DNA of 64,000 nt from Macrosoma leucophasiata (Eukaryota > Arthropoda > Insecta > Lepidoptera > Hedylidae). The notes beneath the pieces are model-generated. The model was not told the origin of the DNA. It worked only from the letters and a program-made list of their open reading frames with translations, and ran no database searches. Below, in pieces: positions 34,490-45,177 of this stretch. Position numbers and translations under genes: made by a program. Where the stretch lies: contig JAWQUS010000020.1 of the NCBI GenBank assembly GCA_036365455.1, forward strand, positions 2,639,001 through 2,703,000. Direction: 5' to 3'. Every line of letters starts with the position of its first letter. Within the stretch, counting starts at the first letter, position 1.

Positions 34490-37400
34490 GTACGTTTTAG
34501 GTTATGTTTACAAACATTTGGTGGATGATAATGGACCCTTTGGTGATGTTTGAGAGTTCATGTCGTGTAAATTAAGTTTATGAACAAGATTTGAGAAGCG
34601 AAACTAAAGAAAAAAACATAGTCTATGTTTTTTTCTTTAGTTTCGCTTCTCAAAACTCTTATTACCTATGTTCTATGTAAAAAAATTCTCTGTAAAAAAA
34701 AAAATTTTGTGATCTTTTTATTACTTTTTACCTGATTTTTTAATGTGGATTGTATAAAAAGTGCATAACATTCTAGAACATAATTTAGAGAGGAGTTAGT
34801 CAACTCTGTGGAAGACTTGGCGTGAAGATACATACATAGACATACATTATTAGAGAGATATGAGTGGTACGTAATTATTGGTAACACTTTGTTTTTATCT
34901 GGTTACCAGATAATGTTAATGTTACAGTTTATTGCAGGTAATTAAGTTTTCTGACATGTATCGGTCCCCATCAAAGAAAAAAACATGATAATTTCCATGC
35001 TGAACTCTGCTGGAACATTATCAGTAGTTACAGCCCTGTAATTTCCGGCACAGAGGCATAACCTTAGGCCTCAGGAGTGGTAACGCATCTGCATTTGTGT
35101 CTATAGGCTGCAGTCATCACTTAACATCAATGTGAACTGCATGCTTGCTTGCCACTTTCATAACATAAAAAAAAACAAAGCTGCTCTCTCTACTTTAAAA
35201 CCATTTCAATGTTTCCATAAAAGATTCTGATTACGTTTCTCCATTTACGTCCGTACCTATGTTGGATGTCCAGGGCTGTCTATAATCTATTGGAGGCCCA
35301 TAAAATAACTGAACTAAAAAGTAAATTAATGTGTATATTAATAATAATAATAAATAATAATGGCAACCCATTATACGTCCCACTGCTGGGCACGAGTCTC
35401 TCCCCTTTTTGGGGGGAGGCCTAGAGCTTACTCCACCACGCTGATCCAATGTGGATTGGTGGAGGTGGGTAGGTTAGTGGCCAACCCACTGTCGGATGTT
35501 TTCAAACTGCCCATAAGGCCTCCGACAAGATTTAACGACTGCTATCCATCGATAGCAACCGGGACCGACGGCTTAACGTGCTCACCGAAGCACGGAAACG
35601 CGCATTTAATTTGCGACTAGCGGTCACCCATCACACTACCCGACCGCGCCCGTAGTGCTTAACCGAGTAGATCGCTTACGATCTACACCAGCCGCTGGGC
35701 CATGCGCGCTTCGTGTGTATTTTATCTTATGTGTATATATCACTACTATTTTATTTTTCGGGTGGTAGAGTTGCAGTGTCAGAACTCGAGGGCGTAGGCA
35801 CCACCGCATTACCAAATCTGTCTGCCTCCAAATGGTAGAGCATGGCCTCATAATATTAATCACCCAGGCGAAATAGCGTAAGCCTCAGGGGTGGCAACGA
35901 ATCTTCATTTTGACATCCGGTTTTAAGTAGATATTTTACAGGCTCGCTGAGCCTATTATTAGCCTATTACCAACTGTATATGTGATTTGCATGCTTGTTT
36001 GCCATCATAAGAAGCGCGCATGGCCCCCGGGGGGTGTAGATCATAAGCGATCTACTTGGTGAAGCATTACGGGCCCGGTCGGGAGTGTGATGGGTGACCG
36101 CTAGTGGCAAATTAAAATGCTCGTTTCCGTGCTTCGGAGGGCACGTTAAGCCGTCGGTCCCGGTTGCTATCGATAGATAGCAGTCGTTAAACCTTGTCGG
36201 GGGGCCTTATGGCCGGGTTCAAAACATCCGACAGCGGGTTGAAGTAAACTTCAGGCCTCCCCCCAAAAAGGGGAGAGACTCGTGCCCCGCAGTGGGTGTT
36301 ATTATTTTATTATTGCCATCATAATTATATATTTTTTTAAATCCTCTTTCCTAATGATTCAACTATAAAATTTCAGCAAACCTCGAGCGCCAGTTCACGG
36401 TGCTCCGCGAGCAGCTTTACAACGAACGCGTGAAGCACGTTGAGTACCAGCTGGCTGAGGTGCGCGGCGGCCGCTCTCAAGAGTACCTTGGCCCGCTACG
36501 GCGGTTGCAGGAAAACATGCGAGTCAGGTATATTGTTTTTATTTTTTATACAACGTGTAACAGGATTGAATGTACAACCCGAAACTAGTTTGTTCAGAAT
36601 CGATAACCGAATCTATTTCAGGCATTTTTGATATAGGTAACATATTGTCCCAAAATTAATTACAATTAATAAAATTATGGTCACTCATTTGGTGAACAGT
36701 CAATACAAAGGAAATTGAGACTTATGTCTATCCAAAATAAAATGCTAATCTCAACAAGTATTAGAACTCGTTGAGACGTGCATTTTATTAATAATAAATA
36801 ATAATAAAATAAACTTTATTTTTCTCCACAAACATTAGGCTTACATAAGGGGTTAATTATAATGTTAATGAGGTACAATAAAAGCTTGTGAAGAACTGGC
36901 GCCTGTACTAGGTGTCAAAAGAACCTGAAAAACAGGTCACCAGGTCTCCCCATATTCAAATGACATCATGAAGCGAGAATTAAGGTGGTGCTTAATAGCT
37001 ATTATATTAACTTGTCATTAAAAACATTATATACAATGTAAACGTGTAAACAATGTAAAAGTGTTATACAGGTTATGCTACATCACAATGCGACAGCGTA
37101 CGTGTGTGAGTTGGTTTGTGTTTTATGTGCGGTCGTAAGTAGAGGTAGGGTAAGTATGCATAGGGTATGCATACTGTTCGTACAAATTGAGGACAACTTG
37201 TTTCTTAAATAAAAAATATTAAATACTTAAACACGTAATTTCAGTTCATGTATTATGATTATAACTCGATTTTCTAATCGAGGTTTTTTTTTTTATGTTA
37301 TAAAAGTGGAAAACAAGCATGCAGTTCACATTGATGTTAAGTGATGACTGCAGCCTATAGACACCCACACAATGACCAGAGGTCAAAATGCAGATGCGCT

Positions 37401-39493
37401 GCCACTCCTGAGGCGTAAGGTGTTATGGCCTTTGTGCCTGAAATTACAGGGCCGTACATTACCACCTGACCGGAACACGATAGTGCTGAACACTACCATT
37501 TAGCGGCAAGTATATTAGGTAATGCGGTGGTGCCTACGCCCGCGAGCTCCGTCACTGGAGCTCTACCACCAGTAAAACGTGTTTAAGAGTGTGCATTATT
37601 CCTGTTACATGTTGTATATTACCGAAAACTGTTACTGGAAAGTAAAAAAGGGTAAGTGTCCCTACCAGTACCCCTTCAATAGGTATTTTTGTCTGTTGCC
37701 ATGTTGGAAACGTTCACAACTTCTCAATACTTTTTTATTCATATGAAAAATATGCGTAATAACGATGACATATCGTTATTACGCATATTTTTCAGTGTCA
37801 AGTGTAGCGTCCACTACATTAAGGCGCCAACTAGTGGAATACAATGAAACCTTACAGTACTTGTCTAGTACGATAGATGGCGTGCATTCGAATTACATCG
37901 CACATGCGAAGATTTCTCAAGATTTGGCATATATACAACTTCCCAACGTCAATCGTTGGGCCGCGGCCCGCCAGGCGCTACCACCTCGCCTGGTCGGAGG
38001 ATCCTCCCTTTTCGCCGGAGGAACACTTCCACCCGTTCCTCCACAGTGGTGACCCCCGACGACTCCCCTCCGAGTGAAACTACTCGGGTGAAACCCGTAG
38101 TATGCTCGCGACAAATAAATAATTACATATTAATATTTGTGTAACTGTATTTGTGTGATATGTAATGTATGAATGTTGTATAGTGTAAGTGAATGTGTAA
38201 TACTGATAAATACATATGAAATAAATAATGTATGTGTAATATATACATAAACATAATGTTCCCTACAAAGTAAAACGATATTTCGTATTCGTAATAAGCA
38301 GCGTAAAAGTTAGTATTAGTGAGACAGTCAATTATTTATTAAGTCAGTCAAGAGAGTACAGTCAGTAATTCGAGTAAAGCGATGGCTACTTTACCAGAAC
38401 ATCTATGATGAAGTTTTGGAGGCAACCTGAAAGGCAATGTTTTCGCACTGTTATTCTGTTATACGGGCACTATAATAAACCTATATCAAACAAAATGGTA
38501 CCAACTTTATTTAATATAACTCAAAAATACACCAAGAAAATGAAATAAAGTAAGAGCACCATACGCCTCTTTCAAGGTTCCCGCCAAAATTCTCTCAAGA
38601 CTTGATAAACCTGCGAGACACTAATGACAGTTTTAGACGTGTGGAGTATCAGCTAGTTGAGGTACGTAGCGGCCATGGAAACATGCAAACATCCACGATT
38701 CGCCGGTTACGTTTTGACCCATGTAGTAGCTGGCGAGCCTGTTGACATCTCCGGGCGCATTACCAAACTTCAAGGTACTGGGAAACATCCTGAAAATGGA
38801 AAAATCGAACCCAGGACCTCAGCGTAGTAGAAGTGGCCTGCTACCACTAGGCTACCGAGGCAGTTTATATAGACGAGCGGTATTTAGTTAACGGCAGCCG
38901 TCGCAACATATCGCAAGCAATGCGAAGGCAGTCTTTGACATAATCTTTTACATGGCTGGTCTTTATGAACCCTAAATTATCAAATTTCCACATTCGAGCG
39001 TCGAACTTTTCGTCAATCATCTCTTAGGCAGGTAAACGTAAAACTTCACTCGCATTTGTTCGTGCGAAAAATACAATATTATGAAAATAAATACGCTTAC
39101 ACTCACAACCCACACTAGGTATAAACCTGTGTCGTGGGTGCCGTTGTACACATTCAACACATACACAAACACCCAGACTCGAAACAAATATTTGTAGGCC
39201 ATGCAAATATTTCTCCCGGGGATCGATCCCGCGACCCTTCGAATCAAACGGTCGTTTAAAGCTGCTGAACTAACTGGGTCGTCGAAAATAGTTTGTTGTT
39301 CTGATAACACGCTAAACTAGAAAGTTCCGTCCAGATCCATTCTGTTCTTTAAAGACAACAAAGGCACATTAATTAAAAGTGAACATCGCCTTGTTCCAGG
39401 ATCGAGGTGGCGGGGATCCTGAAGCAGATGCGGATCGAGAACATCAAGCACAAGTACGAGGCGGAGGAGCAAGCCGCCCATCAGCATTTCAAG
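34288..39493 (+). CDS. Brms1: BRMS1/BRMS1-like Sin3-HDAC subunit (5' part, three exons)
   Basis: Family members are coiled-coil subunits of the nuclear Sin3/HDAC co-repressor. Join 34288-34489, 36377-36527, 39400-39493; phases match, giving 149 codons so far. Order: acidic Ser/Asp/Glu/Gly-rich N-terminus, the signature SSEMDESECERRRNECLDNL, then a long helix (ANLERQFTVLREQLYNERVK, EYLGPLRRLQENMRVRIEVA, GILKQMRIENIKHKYEAEEQ). These align with BRMS1L ([51 protein letters not shown]). The C-terminal half is missing and not found up to 64000. BRMS1 and BRMS1L cannot be told apart here; SUDS3 fits less well. Confidence 0.9.
34590..34654. repeat. Perfect palindrome, 31-bp arms, 3-nt loop
   Basis: 34590-34620 (tttgagaagcgaaactaaag ...) is exactly inverted at 34624-34654, with gtc between. 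Lies 100 bases into Brms1 intron 1. RNA would form a very stable hairpin. Confidence 0.95.
35030..35175 (+). mobile_element. Family A element, head truncated
   Basis: From cagccctgtaatttccggca to the A run after ccactttcataacat. Confidence 0.85.
35350..35712 (+). mobile_element. Family I element
   Basis: atggcaacccattatacgtc then ccactgctgggcacgagtct, through ggaccgacggcttaacgtgc, to gatctacaccagccgctggg ccatgcgcgcttc. Colinear copies: 36013-36310 (-), 41634-41940 (-), 52236-52567 (+). Noncoding, about 330-360 bp; a SINE or LINE-derived unit. Confidence 0.85.
35761..36008 (+). mobile_element. Family A element, diverged
   Basis: ggtggtagagttgcagtgtc .. gcatgcttgtttgccatcat; no A run left. 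Bounded on both sides by inverted family I copies. Confidence 0.75.
36013..36310 (-). mobile_element. Family I element
   Basis: Inverted partner of 35350-35712; together they could fold into a stem around the family A copy. Lies 65 bases before exon 2. Confidence 0.85.
36377..36527 (+). CDS. Brms1: Brms1 exon 2
   Basis: After ataaaatttcag and before gtatat. Completes GCA and encodes ANLERQFTVLREQLYNERVK, HVEYQLAEVRGGRSQEYLGP, LRRLQENMRV; ends with AG of an Arg codon (phase 2). The coiled-coil core of the family. Confidence 0.95.
36795..36990. repeat. LINE-like tail fragment
   Basis: aataataaataataataaaa then taaactttatttttctcc followed by ggtgtcaaaagaacctgaaa; resembles a non-LTR 3' end. 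No coding frame. Confidence 0.35.
37284..37577 (-). mobile_element. Family A element, full length
   Basis: T run, then atgttataaaagtggaaaac to gagctctaccaccagtaaaa. Confidence 0.9.
37744..37794. repeat. Perfect palindrome, 23-bp arms, 5-nt loop
   Basis: 37744-37766 (tgaaaaatatgcgtaataac gat) is exactly inverted at 37772-37794. Its right arm ends in tttttca followed by g, which mimics a splice acceptor. Confidence 0.95.
37796..38110 (+). mobile_element. Possible LTR-retrotransposon remnant with PBS-like site
   Basis: GTGGTGACCCCCGACGA at about 38046-38062 resembles the tRNA-Trp primer-binding site (TGGTGACCCCGACG) of CsRn1/Kabuki-type Ty3 elements, with one extra C. It is preceded by 'ttccacccgttcctccacag'. 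The open frame running into it (SVASTTLRRQLVEYNETLQY...) has no partner exon and no family I recognise. No LTR pair was identified. Confidence 0.35.
38600..38680 (+). pseudogene. Brms1: Possible decayed copy of Brms1 exon 2
   Basis: gtggagtatcagctagttga ggtacgtagcggcca matches exon 2 gttgagtaccagctggctga ggtgcgcggcggccg with seven differences in 35 bases, most at third positions (VEYQLVEVRSG against VEYQLAEVRGG). Upstream bases match poorly. The copy is cut at 38686 by a SINE-B. Confidence 0.45.
38686..38872 (-). mobile_element. SINE-B, 3' truncated
   Basis: catgcaaacatccacgattc to cactaggctaccgaggcag; tRNA-like head at the right end, as at 12215-12541. Confidence 0.85.
39085..39285 (-). mobile_element. 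tRNA-derived SINE (SINE-D)
   Basis: Head near 39225-39285 with the box B complement gggatcgatcccgcgaccct; body 'acacaaacacccagactcga' and 'aacccacactaggtataaac'. Same family as 50738-50945. Confidence 0.8.
39400..39493 (+). CDS. Brms1: Brms1 exon 3
   Basis: After cgccttgttccag and before gtcagt. Encodes IEVAGILKQMRIENIKHKYE AEEQAAHQHFK after completing Arg; phase 0 end. GC-rich against an AT-rich background. Last exon I can support. Confidence 0.94.
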
Positions 39494-39547
39494 GTCAGTC
39501 GCATGCTTCTTTTACACCGTGTACGCATTTGAAGATTCTCCTTTTTT

Positions 39548-40295
39548 GCCAGTTAGATTCCATCAACTTTAAAGGTCTATCGCGAAAATCTAGTCCTCGA
39601 AGAGGCACAGTACTTTTTATTCTTTGACAATTGGTTTCCACCAACTTTAAAGATGATCCTGTCTACATCTGGTGCTGGAAAAAGCACAGTACCTACCTCT
39701 TCTTTGGCAATTGGCTTCCACCAACTTTAAAGGTGTCGGGTCGTGACCAACCCATCGCTCTCTTGTTGAAGAGAATTCTTCTACTAGTGCAGTCAAACAA
39801 TCAAACAATAGCGGTCAAACCATTCCAGTAGGACGGTAGTACCTAAATATAATAACGTGAGATGGGCAGCAGCGTCCTGCGATAAAACTACCGCCACTGC
39901 GATCGACAATCTGCTTGCAATGGTGATTCTGCCAAAATGTGATGCTGGAAGAGGCCCAGTACTTCTTTTTCTTTGACTATTCTTCTTCTTGGGGTGCCTC
40001 TCCGACTAGCGAAGGTTGGCGGTCAATATGGCATATTGTTCCCGGTTTCTGGCGAGACGAAACCACTCGGCTGCACTTGCTATTTCTGTCCACTCTCGGA
40101 TGTTTCGTAACCAAGATTTCTTTCTTCGTCCAACTCGTCTTTTACCAGCGATTTTTTCCATCATAATCAGTTGTAGCAACTCATCTTTGACTATTGGTAT
40201 CCACCAACCTTAAAGGTGATTCTGCCTAAAGGTGCTCGAATAATCACACTACTTATTCTTGGCAAATTGCCTTTCACCAACTTTAAAGGTGACTG
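39548..40295. repeat. Interrupted minisatellite, about 80-bp unit
   Basis: The core ccaccaactttaaaggtgat recurs at about 39560, 39638, 39718, 40203 and 40277, each with 'ttctttgrcaattgg' before it and 'gctggaagaagcacagtact' after it. Two foreign blocks interrupt it: an I2 fragment (about 39755-39925) and a LINE fragment (about 39982-40180). Confidence 0.8.
39982..40180 (-). mobile_element. LINE coding fragment in the minisatellite
   Basis: The minus strand encodes words such as 'VTKHPRVDRNSKCSRVVSSR', and in a second frame 'SWLRNIRE', 'ILTANLR'. These resemble the C-terminal part of lepidopteran non-LTR reverse transcriptases, frameshifted. Confidence 0.45.
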
Positions 40296-40349
40296 CCAAC
40301 TGATCATATCAAGTAGTAGATATATTCTGACAAGTAAACAAAGCCAAAT

Positions 40350-40475
40350 ATTTCTTTCCGTTTTTTTTTTTAATTTGATAAGTTCAATCGCATGTGTTAT
40401 TGCGAAAAATAAATAGTACGACTGTAATGGGTTGTTTTGGAATCCAACTCGATTGGGCAGTGTTCGGGTAGCCAA
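40350..40475. repeat. SINE-C body fragment
   Basis: tatttctttccg, then tgttattgcgaaaaataaat agtacg, then aatccaactcgattgggcag; shared with 46375-46440, 53770-53815 and, inverted, 63118-63220. Confidence 0.6.
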
Positions 40476-40523
40476 TTATAAACTGTGTTACAAAATTGAA
40501 GATGTGCAGCATTTACTGTAGAG

Positions 40524-40875
40524 ATGCCGAACTATCGATAGTTGAACTCGAAAATTAGTTAGGACATTGATAGGACTAGCGAGAGTATCGTTACAACCAA
40601 TACTATCAAATACAAAACATGGTACAATTGATGATCTGCAATAGTATCGATAATATTTAAATTTGATAGTCCCTGTGCTATCGATAGTATTAAATATGGT
40701 TATACAATTGATGATCTGCAATAGTATCGATACTATCGATAGTAAGTATTAAACTTTGATAGTCGATATTATCGATTCTATCTATCTATATATAAACTAT
40801 CGAATGTGTGGCAATAGTGTTCTCACTATTGCCACACATTCGATAGTTTATCGATAGTAGCATATCGAGCGGCAT
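40524..40875. repeat. Second TATCGATA-rich fold-back element
   Basis: Six TATCGATA octamers plus near-copies. An internal direct repeat 'aattgatgatctgcaatagt' occurs at about 40626 and 40707. Related to 15788-16050. Its right end contains a perfect palindrome (40792-40851). Confidence 0.8.
40792..40851. repeat. Perfect palindrome, 28-bp arms, 4-nt loop
   Basis: ataaactatcgaatgtgtgg caatagtg (40792-40819) is exactly inverted at 40824-40851, with ttct between. Confidence 0.95.
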
Positions 40876-41633
40876 CGCTAATTGACTGATGGAGTGTGCA
40901 CACTCACACACACACTTTGCGCATTTGCAAGTGCACGTGTTCTCACATTCGGAGACGTAACAGTGAATGCTGGACTATGAGCTCAAGAGAAGATTATTTT
41001 ACCCTAATACCGATATCACAAGAAAAATATTATGTTAGAAATTACTACATCAAAATGAAGCAGAATGTGTCATCAAAGGTAAGTTATTGTTATTTTTCTA
41101 CGTCTGGTTTTCACTATGATTTTTTTTTTCCATTTGGCTATTACACACTCTCCTTTTACATACTTCTTTCGATCGCCCCAAAAAGAGATGTCTAAAGCAT
41201 GTTCTAACGATGAGATCATGTTGGTCATCGTAGTGATCGAGGCACGAGACCGATCGAGATGGAGAAGCACTGTGGGCGCTCTCTGCCCCATCCAGGGGAC
41301 ATAGGACCATAAGTAACTCATCGTAGTGATCATTGCCGCGATGAACGAATAAAACATAAATAACCGATGTACGTGCGGTGCCCTTCCCTCGAGCCCGTCG
41401 TAGTATGACCCGCGAGTCGTTATTCCGGTTATCACCAAACGATGACTAAAGCGACTATCACATCATCACTCTAGCCGAATGACGTCCACTGCTGTACAAA
41501 GCCTTCCCACAGACCCCCATAACAGTGTCGTGAGACATTAGGTGAGAATATGCCATAATCGCCACGCTTGGCAGGCGGATTGGTAATCGCCCCATCGTTA
41601 TTTACTACCGTCCTATTGTAGTGCGCATGACTC

Positions 41634-41940
41634 CGCGGCGCTGGTGTAGATCGCAAGCGATCTACTTTGTTGTGCGATACGGGCGCGGTCAGGTGTGTCA
41701 TGCGTGACCGCTAGTGGCAAATTAAAATGCGCGTTCCCGTGCTTCGGAGGGCACGTTAAGCCGTCGGTGCCGGTTGCTATCGATAGAAAGCAGTCGTTAA
41801 ACCTTGTCCTTATTGACAGCGGGTTGGCCACTAACCGGTTTCTCCACCAACCCGCACTGGAGCAGCGTGGTGGAGCAAGCTCCAGGCCTCCCCCCAAAAA
41901 GGGGAGAGACTCGTGCTCAGCAGTAGGATGTTTCAAGGGT
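41634..41940 (-). mobile_element. Family I element inside an I2 repeat
   Basis: Family I consensus from gcgctggtgtagatcgcaag to actcgtgctcagcagtagga. Flanked by two halves of an I2 repeat (41470-41630 and 41940-42060), so it is nested. Confidence 0.75.
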
Positions 41941-42209
41941 TGCCTATTGAAATGGTTTGACCGCCATTGTTCGATTTACTGACTGCACTTGCGGCAGAAT
42001 TCTCTTCCAGTAGAAGAAAATTATTCCGCTAGTGGGCGGTGGGGTCGTCACGTCCCGAAGCTAATAGTAGTCGGCGACAATTGCCCCTAATCGTATGACT
42101 TACTCTCGATAGAAACATCTTTAGACAGTTTACTTTATTGTCAATTTTTTATTTTTACAATAACACATGCAGGTAATTTTATAGAAAAAAGAAAAAGAAA
42201 ATATGACTT

Positions 42210-42285
42210 CGGGTAGAGTAGACGGAACCTGCGGCGACTTCAGGTTAACCAGCCCAGCCGCTTTACCTCTAAGAACTGTGGATTT
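42210..42285 (-). mobile_element. SINE-C head, diverged
   Basis: acttcgggtagagtagacgg aacc, then gttaaccagcccagccgctt; same layout as 46256-46320. Confidence 0.5.
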
Positions 42286-42831
42286 GGTGCTTAATGGACA
42301 TATTCTCCTTCTACAAAAGAATTGATCGCTTTAAATATTTAAAAAGTCTTCGATGAAAGCTCCCAACGACGACTAGTTTATTAGAGACATAGCTCATAGC
42401 ATGTTCGCGAACCGGTCTGCCTAACAGATTCGAGATACTTGGACTTGTATTGTATCACGTCAGACTGCATAGATCAATTGTGTCTTGTTTTATTTCTCAA
42501 ATTAAACTATATATTTCAATTAACGTCCTTGGCGCGTTAAGAATTATTAATCATACTTGTTTTTCAATTATCGTTATTTTTAATTTTCAAACAGTTATCT
42601 TTTGAGTTGAGCCATAATGTCTCTTATCGCTTTACGGGTATTCCACAAACCGCTATGATTAACAGATATCGATGACCGAACCCAAACAAAAATGAATGGA
42701 CGGTATGACTAGAGGTTCACCATCATACAATTATAGGTAAAGAGTTTTTGAGCTCGTGTCCAAATGTATTTGCATGCGGTATCTCCTCGGCATACATCAG
42801 TACACTAGCCTCCGCTTACCCCGTTCAGTCA

Positions 42832-43470
42832 TTTTTAGGGTTCCGTAGTAAACAAGGAACCCTTATAGTTTCGCCATGTCCGTCCGTCTGTCTGTCTGTC
42901 TGTCTGTCCGTCCGCGGTTTAGCGCAAAACCTGTTAGTACTAGAGACTTGAAATTTGGCACAAGTATACACCTTAATCACGCCGACAAAGTGGTAGAATA
43001 AAAACATAAAAAATATTTAGGGTAACCTCCCCTACATGTAACGCGCGGATATTTTTTTAATTTTTGATTTCCATATAGTGTGGGGTATCGTTGAATAGTT
43101 ATTTCAAAAATAACATTGATGTTCGAATATCATTTTTCGATTTAGTTAACTGTTCGTGACTTATTAAGCTTTAAAGTGCAAATTTTCGTTAGAGTCAAGT
43201 GTCCCCCCCTACCAACTAAACGGTTCTTGTTAGAAATTCAAACGTTACGGCAATAGTAGCTATATATAATGAAATTAAAAGGAAAACTATAACACTTAAG
43301 TTGGCCTTGCAAGTTTTCGAGTAATAGTCGACCAAATGTATTTTACTCGAGAATTTCGAACAACTCCATAAAAAATATTTTTTTATTTTTTTCATTACAT
43401 TTCTTACGCTGTAAATATACTAAATACCCTACACTGCGCATGGCCCGACACGCACTTGGCCGGTTTTTTT
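42832..43470 (+). mobile_element. Family K element, about 640 bp
   Basis: ttttagggttccgtagtaaa, (CTGT)n, 'gttagaaattcaaacgttac', to gcacttggccggtttttttt. Colinear copy of 24445-25115. Confidence 0.85.
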
Positions 43471-43887
43471 TTTCATTTCGCCCCGTACGCTCTTGTGCTC
43501 ATGACTGTACAAACAAACCTTCTTCATGAATCACCCTATCTATTGTTAAAGTTGAAGGAAAATCCGCGCAGTAGTAGTAGTAGACAGACGGACAGATGCG
43601 GCGAGGAACCTGGTTTTAAAACATGTCGAGAACAATTGACTACGCTACGTAGCTCAGCGCTACGAAGTTCTGACGCATTACTATCGGACCGTCCATCAAG
43701 ACCGTTCGCAATCAGGGGGGAGGATGGCGTGTTCTCAAGTGTACGGTACATGTTAAGAAGATAGGAAAAAGCGAAAAAAATCGTGACGCAGGAGGGAGAG
43801 GATTGAAAATACCGATATTCTGCGTGACGTAATTTATGGACAGCCCCTATAGGCAATCGGACAGCTATCGAAAATAAATGTAAACTA

Positions 43888-45177
43888 TTAGGTTGGGGAA
43901 AAAGTTTCTTCGCATTTTTTAAGATGATTCAAAACATTTTTTAATATAGTTTATTTAAATTTAACTAAAGTATGTATGTACCATTTTGTTCGATAACCTT
44001 TTGTCATCTTGTAGGTAGGGACATGATCCCATTGCTATAAAAATTTTGGGACTTCTCATCAAAATACCGCGACAAGTGGATTTGGCAGTCCTCTCGTGAT
44101 GTTAACCTAACATTGCATAAAGAATTCTGAAGAGACCGAAACAGGTGGAAATCTGAAGGTGCAAGGTCAGGACTATACGGCGGATGCATTAACACCTCCC
44201 AGCCAAACTCTCTTAATTTTTGCTGAGTGGCTATAGATGTGTGAGGTCTAGCGTTATCATGATGAAACACCACACCCCTTATGTTGATCAATTCCGGCCG
44301 CTTTCTCTCAACTTCTTGCTTTAATCTCATCAGTTGTTCGCAGTAGAGTTCAAAATCGATAGTCCTGCCTGGTGGTAATAGCTCATAATGAATAATGCCC
44401 TTCCAATCTCACCACACACACAACATCACCTTATTGCGAGTTAACCCGGGTTTCGCCACAGTCTGTGAAGCCTGACCGGCCTTTGACCACGACCTTTTTC
44501 GCACGTTCTTGTCGTACGTGATCCACTTTTCATCACCAGTTATCAGCTTCTTCAAAAATGATTCGGTTTCATTACGTTGTAATAAAGAATCACAAATGAG
44601 TACACTGTTCATTAGGTTTCTTTCAGTGAGCTCGTGAGGTACCCAAATATCGAGCTTTTTTTTTGTACCCAGCTATTTTCAAATGCGCCAAAACTGTTTT
44701 GTGATCAATTCTCAGTTCTTCAGCTACGTCGCGTCGTAACTACTGATATGTCGATCTTGCTCCACTTTTTCAAAAATGGCATCCATTTTATCCGTAATAG
44801 GGCGACCAGAGCGAGGTGCATCTTTGACATCAAAATTTCCGGATTGAAAACGCTTAAACCAAATTTGTGCTACTCTCACAGACACTGCACTAGGTCCATA
44901 AACATCGCAATTTTTTTTCGCAGCTTGCGTTGCATTTTTACCTTTTTTGTAGTAAAATTTTAAAATGTATCGAATTTCTTGATTAGATTCACTCATATTG
45001 ACAGTACGAAAAACAAATGAAAATCACACATTTGCCTAATATGAATTTGGAATTATGTTCTTTAAAATTTCAACTTTCAGTAATACCAAAACCAGCCAGA
45101 TACAAATACTACAGCCAAAGAGATTTTATTACAAGTTCATACATACTATAATGCGAAAAGACTTTTTCCCCAACCTA
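43888..45177 (-). mobile_element. mariner transposon with intact ends
   Basis: The left end taggttggggaaaaagtttc and the inverse of the right end, taggttggggaaaaagtctt, form TIRs beside TA dinucleotides (43886-43887, 45178-45179). The 1290-bp length is typical. The transposase is on the minus strand and is broken (separate entry). Confidence 0.93.
44004..44996 (-). pseudogene. mariner transposase, three lesions
   Basis: The N-terminus (MSESNQEIRYILKFYYKKGK...) carries a DNA-binding helix-turn-helix; GDEKWITYD holds the first catalytic Asp, HHDNARPHTS the second, and YSPDLAPSDFHLF the third (D,D34D type). Lesions: a frameshift near 44725, a frameshift in an A run near 44655, and a nonsense codon near 44405 where the family has Trp. 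The element cannot make its own transposase but its ends look mobilisable. Confidence 0.9.

Larger units (their letters stand above)
34490..36376 (+). other. Brms1: Brms1 intron 1
   Basis: Holds the 31-bp-arm palindrome, a LINE tail scrap at about 34805-34850 (cttggcgtgaagatacatac), family A copies at 35030-35175 and 35761-36008, and two inverted family I elements that flank the second A copy. Confidence 0.8.

Noticed and set aside
37765..38052. 95-codon open frame as a BRMS1-like exon
   Set aside because: The apparent acceptor is the arm of a perfect palindrome, there is no donor, and the peptide does not match the family; it runs into a PBS-like motif.
43456..43764. 102-codon open frame between family K and mariner
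   Set aside because: Begins inside the end of a family K repeat and shows no family resemblance.
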